A stretch of DNA of 64,000 nt from Arbacia lixula (lineage: Eukaryota; Echinodermata; Echinoidea; Arbacioida; Arbaciidae). The stretch is taken from contig OZ022583.1 of NCBI GenBank assembly GCA_963669155.1, positions 929,679-993,678 on the forward strand, given 5' to 3'. The position numbers were made by a program, and so were the translations under genes. How positions within the stretch are numbered: the stretch's first letter is position 1; every line of letters starts with the position of its first letter. This document shows, in pieces, positions 23,241 to 34,562 of this stretch. The notes under the pieces are model-generated. The model was not told the origin of the DNA, did not search any database, and saw nothing but the letters and a program-made list of their open reading frames with translations.

Positions 23241-24336
23241 CATACTTGTGGACAAGTATAGGGTGGTCTGTATTGCACATTCGTGCACAGACATGGGATG
23301 GTAATGCACGGTGACACCATAGACCTTCCGTGGTGACACCATCCATTCATAAGAAATCAAAGGCAACGCTCACGAAAGGTCATAGCGCACTTACAACATA
23401 CTAACCTTGCAAAGATTTGCCTAAATGATCAAATGTATGTGTTAGCAACATGATAAAGGGGAGAGAGTAAAAAAAGGGAAAGAAAATCTCAGAGAATGAC
23501 AAAGTGAGGGATTGAACAGAAGAAGGTCGCAAAACTCGCATTGCAAAAGGAATGAAAAATTTACCCTACTCACACCAGGATTCGAGCCGGGGGCCTCGCG
23601 TTCTTAAAACAGCGCCTTTCCCATTGAGCCACAAATCTTCCCATTCGTTTAACACGTAAAGCAGAAAAAGGGGCTATAATGATGTAAAAATCAATGTTTA
23701 AGCTGAAATTTCGCCATAATCCCGACGTCTGATTAGAAAATAAAGACCACGTTACAGAAAGCTAATAGACTGAGCTACAAAAAAAAATCAGAGTAAAAGA
23801 CTAAACATAAGTGAGTATAGCTCCTAAAAAATCGTCATATCATTTCATGATTTGAAATAAATGCCCCTCCCAATGACATTACACGTACAAACATCCGATT
23901 TTTACATTAATGCCTATCATCAAAAAATTACACCATGAAGGCGTTATCAAAATGAAAAATAATGGCAATGTTACCATAGAACAATGTCTTAGGCGCAACA
24001 TACTGAAATTTGAGAGAAAATTTATGGATTACTGAGATACACGAAAACGGCTAAAGAAGTTCATGACGTCATACATGAACATTCATTTAATTCATTCAAT
24101 TTAATGATGTCACGATGTACTTGAGGACAAAATGATACATGAAATCACATCTACATTCCATCATCTTTTAGAATACTAAAAGAAAATTGGGGGTCACAAG
24201 CCATTCTGAGGAGCTATGGCCGATTGAAGACAGTCATGTTTTTTGCAATATTTGCACACAAAAGTGTTTTGACGCACGCGCAGACTTTCAACTTTGACGC
24301 ACTCGACCTATTTATTGCAAGGAAATGGCTCAAATG
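23241..24336 (-). repeat. 1.1-kb duplicated unit, copy A, with tRNA-like SINE head
   Basis: Aligns colinearly with 26747-27874: CATACTTGTGGACAAGTAT, GGTGACACCAT, AAGGGAAAGAAAATCTCA, GGGGGCCTCG, AAGCTGAAATTTCGCC, ACGTCATACATGAA, GGGGGT, GCCATTCTGAGGAGCTAT and AATATTTGCACACAAAA occur in the same order. On the minus strand an A box (TGGCTCAATGGGA, 23619-23631) and a B box (GGCTCGAATCC, 23578-23588) are spaced as in a tRNA, so part of the unit is a tRNA-derived SINE. Confidence 0.75.
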
Positions 24337-24489
24337 ACAACCTAAACAACAATATAAAACTGTAGCTGCTTACTTCATAGTCTCCTCAATACCTCATTTT
24401 AGAAATACATGTATGAGAATCATGTATCAATTAATCACAATCAGACTGGGCATTGTTGATTCACACGAAAAATAGATTATAGATTAAAG

Positions 24490-24620
24490 GTCGACATGTC
24501 ATTTCATGATGAGAAAAAAATGCCCCTTCCATTGACATAACACGTACACTGGCGTGTGATTTTGACATAAATACCTATAATCAAATTACACCATGAAGCT
24601 GTCATCGACATGACTTCTGA
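24490..24620. repeat. Third partial copy of the 23-kb unit
   Basis: Matches 23835-23945 and 27370-27465: ATGTCATTTCATGA, TGCCCCTTCCATTGACAT, AACACGTACA, then CACCATGAAG. Confidence 0.65.
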
Positions 24621-26150
24621 TTTATCACGGTAAATACATGTGGGTCTCTATACATTTCAGTATACAAGCAATCGGTCGACATATTTTGAATATCAGTTCT
24701 AACATAAGGTCATTTTAGTATGCACTATTTTAAAAGATTGCATTGACCATCTAAATTTGTACGTTTTTCGACATTTACGCCACATGGTTGTCACCGAATT
24801 AAACAATATTTGCAGGCCTATCATTGAAGATCAATGTACAACTTTGCTGCTAGGCAAGTAAAGTTTGCATTTCGTAAGAATCCTTTTCTTTTAGCACGGG
24901 CAGCGATCACTCAGGGGCATATGTACTCCCTTTGTCTAAAGTAACTATAGGTTGGGTAGTCTCTTCCCCCTCCCCCTAGATGAGGGACCAAAATCTCAAT
25001 AATTTGCCATGCATTTTCTTATCTCACATTATTTTTTTTTTGTGAAAATGATGTTGATTTATTTTGGTTAAAGTAAAACAAAATATTATTTTTAACATTT
25101 CTCTTTATATATTATCCTTGATTATACAGTGCGTCCCACAAAAAGGAAACCCATATTTGGAGCTAGATATCACAATAATCATTGATGATGTTTCGATCAT
25201 AAATTAAACATTAATTGGTAATAAAAGGAATAGCACTTTGACAGGCATTATGAACGTACACAGAGTCGGCCATTCCATGCCTTGTATATGCGTATGGAGA
25301 CTGCATAGTCCGTCTGCTTTGTAAAATGTATACCATCGTTGGAGGCCAATGTGCGATAATACATGCCACGTAGCACATGCTATTATAGACTTCTACTGAA
25401 TATGATGAATGAAATGAATACATAACGCACCTCATCACGCGATGTCTGCGCTCATTCCTCAAGCCTTATTTGGTGACAAGCTGCACCCTATTTCTTTATG
25501 AATACATCAAAGTACTAACAGGGGTCACGGCATTATTCCGTGCAAATATCTTATAGAAATAATTGTTTTGCAAGATCAAGATCTGACTGCGCGTGGGCCC
25601 AACCCAACGCTCAGTGTAAGTACATGCGGGAATCTTCCACCACGTGTAGTTGCAGTATTTATTTTACCATGGTTCAAACTCACCCGCCTCTTTTTTCAGA
25701 GGCCCTTCTGTAAAGTGTTCATGAAACAGATATGCCATTTTCAGATAAACATATACCAATTACATACGTTCATATTATATAAATGCAGTAGAACTTAGAG
25801 AGGGAACACATGGGGAAATGAGCTTCTTTCTTTGGTCAATGCGTTTGTGTGTATGTTCGTAATTGTATGTAGGCGTGTGTGTATGTGAGAAATAGAAAAA
25901 GAAATGGAAAGAAATATAGACAGAGAAACATAGAAAGAGAACAGAGGAAAGAGAAATGTAGGAGGAGAGACATACAGAGCTGATAATGGTGATAGGCTAA
26001 ACATATGGATAACTACAGCCATCTATACACAGATTTTGGCAAGCAAGCAGACAATAAAATAATATGCGCCATATTGTTACCTATTGAAACTGAGTTGGCC
26101 AAACTGGCTCTGGGAATAACGATGTAGAGAACAAACGGGAGAGTGCAAGA
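24620..26150. other. Intergenic; one mariner-like terminus
   Basis: At 25127-25154 the sequence CAGTGCGTCCCACAAAAAGG resembles the left end of the element at 39013, but no matching right end is seen. No gene is supported. Confidence 0.45.
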
Positions 26151-26166
26151 GAATATCAAAGAGATT

Positions 26167-26170
26167 GAAG

Positions 26171-26204
<34 letters not shown>

Positions 26205-26316
26205 TTGAAGGAGAGACAGAGAGAGAAAGAGAGAGAGATTGAAGGAGAAACAGAGACAGACGAGAGGGACATACAGACAGACAAACAGAGGGGGGGGGGG
26301 GGGGGAGGGGGGGGGG
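26167..26316. repeat. GA-rich low complexity plus poly-G run
   Basis: AGAG-rich tract with ATTGAAGGAGA units repeated three times, ending in runs of 16 and 8 G split by an A. Confidence 0.9.
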
Positions 26317-26746
26317 CTTGCTACAGCGGCATATTGTCATTTATAAATATTTGATTATTTCCACCATATGAGAAGGCTGGAGTAATTACAGATCAGTTAT
26401 ACAAAATATGCTTTAAGATGTCTCTTTTGAAACACAACTTCCTCTTTTCAATGTACACAATAAATCGCATTAGATGTCTGTACGGACTGGTGGGTTGATG
26501 TGTGTTAGCTCAATCCCGAAGAATGTATCTCCGGTTACAGAATTTAGTCACGAGATTCACGCCACACTGCACATCCATTGAATATCTACAACAGATATGC
26601 AAATAGAGGTGATATGAGACAATACGTGTGTTAGGGAGCCCAGGGGTGGTATAAGCATAATATCTGTTGTTCGGAAGCATGTCCCCCCCCCCCCCCCGCC
26701 CACATGTAGCACTGCTTGCAGATATCAAACATGAATTATCACGATA

Positions 26747-27874
26747 CATACTTGTGGACAAGTATAAGGTGATCTGCATTGACAAATTTGTGCACAGACA
26801 TGGTATGGTAAATGCACGGTGACACCATCGTCTTTCCATGGTGACACTATCTATTTATTAGAAATCAGAGGCAACGCTCAAGAAAACTCATAAAGCCACG
26901 TACAATATACTAACATTTCAGAGACTTCACAAAATGATCACATGTCTGTGCTAATAACATTTGATTAATATCATGTAAGATAAAGGGGCGAGAGAAAAAG
27001 GAAGGGAAAGAAAATCTCAAAGACAATGACAAAGTGAGGGATAGAACAGAGGAAAGTGGCAAAATAAACATTGCAAAAGGAATACAAAAATTGACCGTAC
27101 CCACTCCAGGAAACGAACCGGGGGCCTCGAGATCTTAAAGCAGCGCCTTACCCGTTGAGCCACACATCTTCCCATTCACTTAACACGTAATGCCCAGCAG
27201 GGGCTAGGATGATTAAGAAATTGATATTCAAGCTGAAATTTCGCCATGATCGCGACATCTGATTAAAAAATAAAGGTTACGTTACAAAAGCTAGTAGACT
27301 CAGCTACAACATACTAAAATTTCAGAGTAACAGAATTGAACATAAGCGAGATACAGCTCCTAGAAGCTCGTCATGTCATTTCATAAATACCCCTTCCATT
27401 GACATAACACGTACATGCGACCGATTTTGACATTAATGTCTATAATCAAATTTATACCATGAAGATGGAATCCTGTTAAGAATTAGGGCTGAGATTTCAT
27501 AGAGCAATGTCTCAGCTATCACAAACTGAAATATGGAAGAAAATTGACAAAGGATTATTGAGATACGCAAGAACGGGTAAAAAAGTTTATGACGTCATAC
27601 ATGAAAATTGATTTTTTTTTTCGATTCATATGGCAATATGATGACATCACGATGTATTTAACGACCAAATGATACATGAAATAGCATCTAGAGTTCCCAC
27701 TCTTTCAAACTATGAAAAAAAATTGGGGGTTACCAGCCATTCTGAGGAGCTATTTTGAGGAGCCGATTGAATATAGTCATGTATTTTGCAATATTTGCAC
27801 ACAAAAACGTATTGACGCGCGCGCGGACTTTGAACTTTGACGCACCCGCACGACCTTATTATTGCATGAAAATG
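26747..27874 (-). repeat. 1.1-kb duplicated unit, copy B, with tRNA-like SINE head
   Basis: Same orientation as copy A, 3.5 kb away. The minus strand has an A box TGGCTCAACGGGT (27150-27162) and a B box GGTTCGTTTCC (27109-27119). Copies A and B have many substitutions and small indels, so the duplication or the two insertions are old. Confidence 0.75.
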
Positions 27875-28613
27875 GCTCAAAATTGCAGAATGTAATTTAT
27901 GGAGTGTCAGAAACATAAAACCAGTAAAAACACGGAATTTTGACGCTGCGTTTGCGCTACGCAAGGAAAAACGTGCGAAAGCGCGGAAATTTTTGAAATC
28001 CTCGAAATAGCCTAAAACATATGCAAAAAAATTCTAGCTGATTTAGAGCATTTTTAAATTTTGCACGCTTGTAAATGCAATAACGTACGCGTACGCGCGC
28101 GTTTTTTGTAATGAAATTATTTTTCAACTTGTTTGATTTATTCATGTCAAATTTCATTTTGATCCAATTGTCCATTCTGGAGTAGGATGAAGTAATAGTT
28201 TTTCAATAAATTGCTCGTTGATGACGTTATGATCATGTGATGACCTTGAAAAGCTTATTCCTAAAAGATTACATTAATACCAAGAAGTGATAAAAGTTTC
28301 AATAAAAATGATGTGGCAATTATGAGTTATGCCCGGCACAAAAAAGTGGGGGTGAAGGAATAAAAATAAAGAACAAGAAGAAGAAGAAGAAGATAAAGAA
28401 AAGTTTAACGAAATTAAGAGGTGATCTGTCGTTGACGACAGACTTAGATCTGATCTTCAGTAAACCAGGGGGTGAAAGAGAGAGGGAGAGAGAGAGGGGG
28501 GGGGGGGGGTTGCAGATAAATGTCCCTCCTCCATTTTTGACACATAAACGGTTTAGAGGGATACTTATTCCGTAAATGAGCCCTAACTTTATCCCAATGG
28601 AAGATGAATAATC

Positions 28614-29402
28614 GACTTATTTATCTTCTTATTTTACTGTTGCTTCTTCCCCTTCCTCCCCCTCTTCTTCTTCTCCTTCCCTTTCTTTTCTTGCTGATAT
28701 TCTTCTCATCAACTCCCCCATCTTTTATTTCTCTTGCTTTTCCTTCTTCTTTATCGACTCCTTCTTCTTTATCATCTCTATTTCCTTCTTTATTGTCTTC
28801 TTCTCATTCTTTTTTATTCTTCTTATTTTCGTCATCTCTTTTGATATCATTTTTTTCCTTCTCCTTCTTATTCTGCTCCTTCTACCTCTCCCTCCTTCTA
28901 CATCTCCTGCTTTCCTTCTTCGTTATTCTTCCTCTATACCTTGCTTTTCTTCTTCTTCTCTCTTCTCTCCGTTTTCCTTTTTTTCTCCCCCCCCCCCTTC
29001 GCCTCCCCCTCTTCTAGTTCCCTTGCGTCTGCTTCGTATTTTTAAAAAATCTTTTTCTCCTCCATCTCCTTTTTTTCTCCTCTTATCCTTCTTCATTTCT
29101 TTCGATATTTCTCTTCACCTCCTCTTTCTGCTAATTCTTCCCCTCCCTTTTCTTTCACGGCTCCTTCTCCCATTCCCCTTCTACTTCTCTTTTTTGCCTC
29201 TCCTTCGTTATTCATCTCCTCCTTTCTCTCCTTCTTCTTCTTCTTCTTCTTCTTCTTCTACCTCTTCTACTTCGTTGTTCTGCATTTTTTCTTTGTCTTT
29301 TTTTCCCTCACCCCCTCTCCTACTAGTTTCTCCTTCTTTTGTCATTCTTCTTTTCATTTTTTTTGCCCTTTTCTCTTTCTTCATCCCCCCCCCCCCCCCC
29401 CC
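28614..29402. repeat. About 790-bp polypyrimidine tract (CTT/CCT-rich), ends in poly-C
   Basis: The plus strand is almost wholly C and T from about 28638 to 29402, with CTT and TCC units, and closes with 16 C. Long homopyrimidine tracts can form H-DNA (known chemistry). The open frames over it (Leu/Ser/Pro/Phe runs) are composition artefacts. Confidence 0.93.
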
Positions 29403-29929
29403 GTGATCACGACCGCTGCGATGACATAACTCCGCTCTTCATGAATATGGATTTCGATGCGGAGATCGTGAGGTGCACGCCATTGGTCAAACAAGACGAA
29501 TATATGAATATTCATCTATGACAGTCGTTTTCATGAATATTCATTACATAATGACGTCGAAAGAAGGGAAATCGCTCATCCGGAGAGCGCTTTCTTTCTA
29601 TTGGCGGAACGCGCGCTAAGCACCGCCTACTGATGGAAACGCCGCGGTCTTCTGTTTCCTGGAAATAAAATCGTACGGCGCGGTTCACGCTCAGTTATTG
29701 AAATCGGGCTTCTCGGGTTAAAAAAAAACATACATCAAAGAAAGACTAATACAAGCAAATACAAACGAAGCAAAAAACAAATATTTTGCATGCATATGGC
29801 TGAACAACTGGCAAGAATATTCACACGAACATTTTCACTAGCCCCACTTACAAGTGGTTGTGTGAATTAAAAAATGAAATAATCTGTGAAAGACTTTATA
29901 ACGTATCAAGTGCACACACCATAAACACC

Positions 29930-30020
29930 CCCCCCACACACACACACACCACACATACACACTCACACTCACACACACACACACACCACACACACACAGT
30001 CACACACACACACACTCACA

Positions 30021-30051
<31 letters not shown>

Positions 30052-30206
30052 TACACACTCACACACACACACACACCACACACTCACACACACACACACA
30101 CACACACCACACACACAGAGTCACACACACACACACACACACACTCACACACACACACACACACACATACACACACACACACACACTCACATACACGCAC
30201 AGACAC
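29930..30206. repeat. CA microsatellite, about 275 bp
   Basis: CACA runs with interspersed CACT, CACC and CACAGT units. Confidence 0.95.
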
Positions 30207-30413
30207 TTTTGATACAATTAAAGTGTTCTTCCTCGAAAATCATACATGTATACCACTTGCAATTGAATATACAAACTTATGTATATACAATTATACTGAA
30301 TGAAACTAGTTACCTTACAAGAATTTATTACACATTTCCTTTATATTCAATTTCCTGACTGCAGAGACACGCCTTCCGATATCAGTCTGCCATTCTTCAC
30401 TTGAGAAAGCTGT

Positions 30414-30568
30414 CACACACACACACACACACATACACACATAATTATATACACACACAGACACACACACACACACCACACACACGCACACACACACGCA
30501 CGCACGCACACACACGCACGCACACACACACACACACGCACAAACACACACACAAACACACACACATA
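30414..30568. repeat. CA/CGCA microsatellite
   Basis: CACA run interrupted by CGCA units; separate from the array 200 bp to the left. Confidence 0.95.
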
Positions 30569-31389
30569 TGATACACAAAAAACATACACACCTTTTTTAT
30601 TGTGAAATTATTCATATGAAATAACGAGCCATTAAATTCCGAGGTCTTGTCCTACCAGAGGTCCTACTCAGATAGAAGATTCAACATGTATTACTACTGC
30701 CACGTCACGTATCAATTACTTTCCACAATAAGCCTACATCAAAAAGTCTCTAGTCACTTTCTAACTCAGATGAACTTTTCGTGCATTCTCCCATAACCTT
30801 AAAAACAATAATGAAGTTGTGAATCAAAACTATATGGGCCTGCCATGGACCCTACTACTGATGCCGTTCTGTGGAATGACGATTATAAACACGTCAATAA
30901 CTTTCCATCGAGTACAGAATGTTTAAGCAGACAGCAAGATCAAAATTATTCCCATTGTTTGTCCCCCAATGTTGACATCATAATAGGCCTATATAGATAA
31001 TGTTTATACATCAAAGAAGACTTGAAGAGGTAGCGATGGCAATGAACATGTAGATACAAGATATAAAAAAAAAAAAACATGCCGGAGGAAAAATTATACT
31101 CAATATTTCGGCCATAATTATTGAGTAAAATATTCTTTTCTGGTGTGCGTATTGATATGTATTTTGCATCTCTTACGTAGGCCTATGATACGAGATGGCG
31201 CAACAGTATAAGAACAAGAGTCCAATACGCTTGTCGTTAATATGCTTGTGAACAGTGGTGTTGAATATTTTTAAGTTGAACACGTTGAAGTGTTTCCTTC
31301 TCCGGCATTCTTATCTATTCGCTTGTATTTTCATCCCTCTCCCTCCACCCCCTCCTTTACCCCAGCCCTACCCCAATACCCCACCGATT

Positions 31390-31390
<1 letters not shown>

Positions 31391-31449
<59 letters not shown>
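31391..31449. repeat. CT microsatellite, about 29 units
   Basis: Uninterrupted CT run. Confidence 0.97.
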
Positions 31450-31452
<3 letters not shown>

Positions 31453-31666
31453 CACATAGTAAAAGAGGTTGTGATGGGGCTTGAAATGTAGATGGAAAAA
31501 ATGAATCAAAACGCCGGAGAAGAAGAGGTATGCTCAACAACAAAAAATGATAACAAAAGACAAGAAATATACATTGTACATATATTGTTATGCAAGATAA
31601 CCACGCAACACGGATCATAGGGTTTAAGGACCTTTTAGTTTTATTCCTATTCCAACACACACACCT

Positions 31667-31700
<34 letters not shown>

Positions 31701-32109
31701 AATTGCTCAACAGCATGGGGGGTGAGCCGGAAAAATGTATCCCATTTATTATATAGTAACACACCGTTTGGATGTCCACTCTTAAACATCACATTACCAG
31801 GCTTTGAAAACCCCATTGGTACTGCACACTGCCATGTTTGAGAGATGTAAACATTTGAAGGGTACAGGAGTAATTAACCTCACGGAGAGAAGAACGACGC
31901 AGGTCTACCTGAGCAAGACTCGTATTAAAAAGAGGGTGTCATCACCGTCACCCATATATATAGACTCGATATTCCATTCCACTGCATGTGGGGAGTTAGT
32001 CCAGATACTGTCCGTATTTTATCGTCCGCCTTTCTCCCACACACATTACGCCACTGATTCACATAGAACGCACACCGCGCCAGACCACTGATTGCGCGAC
32101 TCCACGAAT

Positions 32110-32303
32110 CTGCCCCCCCCCCCAACCACACCCCCCCTCCCTCACCCCCCCCCCAAAAAAAAAAAAAAAAAAAAAAATCCTATATTATTTCAGAGTGAAA
32201 TTTTTTGTGTGTGGTGCGCCATCAACGTTCGTTGTCGGCGGATTGCTAAATACAGTCAAGGGAGGGGGGGGGGGGGGGGGGGACTAGTGATGAGGGGGGG
32301 GGG
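32110..32303. repeat. Cluster of homopolymers (C, A, G)
   Basis: Runs of C at about 32112 and 32147, A at 32155-32177 and G at 32264-32281 and 32295-32303. Confidence 0.9.
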
Positions 32304-32919
32304 GTGGGATCGCCAAACCTGGGAGACAATGTTCACCTTCAACAGTGCACCTCGAACAGTGTAAACTGTGCAAATCAACCTGTTCAGAGTGCGCTTTCGC
32401 ACCTCGTTGCCCTCACACAACCCGTTGCGTCGGCCTGGTCAATAGTGCGTGAACCCCCCCTCAGTCCCCCCTCAGTCGTGCTGCGGGTGGCGGACTCACA
32501 GAAATAGAAAGAAAATCTTTCTATTTCTTTGGGCGGACTGCGAAGAGATCCCATTGTCGAAAGAATCGCGGCCAAGGTTGCCAATAACAAAGGACTGTGG
32601 TATTCAGAAAACTGTATCTTTATAATCTCAATCAAAAGAATGGTTGTGCTTGGATATATCCAAAATCCATTACAATACTGACAATGGAAACGGCCTTATA
32701 CTCGGGCCTTTACCACGATAATGATTGGTAGCATGATAGCAAATGCTTTATGTACACAAACTCAAATTCAGTAAAATATTGTATGAGCAACAATACAACA
32801 GTTTATAACAGGTAATGTAAACTGATGATTCATAGTAATGTACAATTCAAATGCAGCTACATGAACAACAAATCACTGTGTTCGTTGACATTGGTATAGG
32901 AAGAAGAACAGCTTTAGAT

Positions 32920-33210
32920 AATCAAACCTCCATCTTTATGTATCGTCATAAATCCAACCTCTTGCCCGTTTCCTGTACATTCCTATCCAACAAGACAAGC
33001 GACTAAGTTGCATGTATCCAATCCACACACCATGTTAGCACATAAATCAATTAGGCATAGGGGTCCAGATGTGTGGAATTCTTTACCAAATAAACTTTGC
33101 AATATGTTGACGGAACATTCGTTTAAACGTACTGTCAGGCACATACTCATCTCTAACCCTTCAAGCTGTACGCTTATATTGTCAGACCTCTGTATGTTCA
33201 ACTGTGTACA
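32920..33210 (+). mobile_element. 3' end of a CR1/L2-like LINE
   Basis: The frame at 33008-33304 reads SIRHRGPDVWNSLPNKL and then HSFKRTVRHIL. The G(P)xxWNSLP block followed by a basic FK stretch is the usual C-terminus of CR1-, L2- and Jockey-type ORF2 proteins. The upstream reverse transcriptase is absent, so it is a 5'-truncated remnant. Confidence 0.65.
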
Positions 33211-33296
33211 AGTATATGTATGTCTTGATGCTTTATACATAACTTTAATAGATTATTATTTGTCACATGTATACTTTATACAGGGAGGTGTTACGA

Positions 33297-34060
33297 AGGA
33301 GTAGAAACTCGAGCATAATATATCCAAACATCTGTATGGGTTCTAAAGCGTGCTCATGAATGTCAAAAGCATTCCATAATTATGACAATGCTTTGATATT
33401 CCATGTGCCGGGCCGACATTTGGCTGATGTCAACTTGAAAAGAAATTTCTTTAATTTCCCATTTGTCTGTATACGTTTTGTTTTTGACATATTTGTTTGC
33501 AAACTTTAAGGAAGTTAACGGCAGATAATGACAGATCCTTTACTCTGCTTTTGTTTCGAAAAGTATTGAGGAATCATTAAAAATCGGACATATAAGCTAT
33601 TTGTATATTACTTACAAAATTGACCAATTTCTTCACTTTCCGACAACTTGTGCATTTGGGGGATTCAACCACTCTCAAAATGATATATTAAGCTGTGTAT
33701 TATCATTAACGGCGTCTGTGTGTGTTTGCGTGCAACAGAGATATTTCACTTGAAAAACTTGTTTATTTGTGTTTGCTCATACCTGTTATGCTCATGGAAG
33801 TATTAATGCTATTAACAGAACGGGACAAGCGAAATGAGAATGTACATTTCTTTTGTTCTCTCTGAGAAGCCGTTACCACACAATCATGTTCATAATTGTT
33901 CAAACACCTGAACAGAACCTGTCGAGAACACATAACTTTTCAGCGGCTTGTCACATGGGTTCAAATGAAGAAAGTTGCTTCATATCTTTCCATAACACAT
34001 CCCTGCTTTATATGCCATTTTTCGTATCACATTGTTTGTTATTGGTGAACTATGAAGGAA
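33297..34060 (-). repeat. Dispersed repeat R2, copy 1
   Basis: The reverse complement of this segment is found again at 48669-48800 plus 39478-40165, the two sides of the BEL insertion. Shared blocks include CCAAACATCTGTATGG, GTCAAAAGCATTCCA, TTGTTCTCTCTGAGAA, and AACACATCCCTG. The family is not identified. Confidence 0.75.
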
Positions 34061-34290
34061 TGAATAAATAAACAAAGAAAAAAAGAAGAAATGAAATAAC
34101 CCACGCGGCGTAGAGAGATTTGGGGGAGGGCGTGACCATAGTGCTAACAAAGCGTGGTTATCCCCGGGCAGACGCGGTTGGTTAATTCGGAAAGAAATAA
34201 AGCAGTGAGGACGTTGTCACGTGCCCCGATCATCAAAACAAGCTGGTAGTAAGTTGCCGAGCGGGGCCGGTACTTGAACTATATCGTAAA

Positions 34291-34312
34291 GAGAGAGAGA
34301 GAGAGAGAGAGA
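34291..34312 (+). promoter_or_regulatory. GAGA tract in the 5' region of TLCD-like gene 1
   Basis: Eleven GA units, 60 bp upstream of the start codon. GAGA repeats are common near animal promoters; a regulatory role here is only inferred. No convincing TATA box is seen. Confidence 0.3.
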
Positions 34313-34371
34313 GGTAGCGATCGACAGACGGGCAAACAGACACAGACGTAGCAGGGAACAGTGCCATCATC

Positions 34372-34562
34372 ATGGGTCTACCGGATACCGCGAAAGCCGT
34401 GTGCGTTCTCTCTTTCGTGTCTTTTTCGTGCCTCAACAAGGCGCTCGACGTAGTTGGGGTCGCTCCTAAGCGATACACCGACGAGTCACGGCGCTACAAG
34501 TGGCGAAATGCCGCCGTGTCCTTTGCACACGCTGCCATCATCGGGTTCGGTGGAGCATTCTG
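34372..34562 (+). CDS. TLCD-like gene 1, exon 1
   Basis: 191 bp, ends TTCTG before GTAAGT, phase 2. It encodes the first membrane segment (KAVCVLSFVSFSCLNKAL) and the W-R-N...H block of the second. Confidence 0.9.

Noticed and set aside
22861-23346. 161-codon minus-strand frame
   Set aside because: Lies in AT-rich and repeat sequence, overlaps the start of duplicated unit A, is not kept open in copy B and shows no domain.
23574-23635. Possible functional tRNA gene on the minus strand
   Set aside because: A and B boxes are present but I could not pair an acceptor stem; it fits a SINE head better.
28604-29406. Two long open frames rich in Leu, Ser, Pro and Phe
   Set aside because: They are translations of the polypyrimidine tract, which has almost no stop codons in some frames.
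29858-30578. Open frames of His-Thr and Cys-Val repeats
   Set aside because: Produced by the CA microsatellites.
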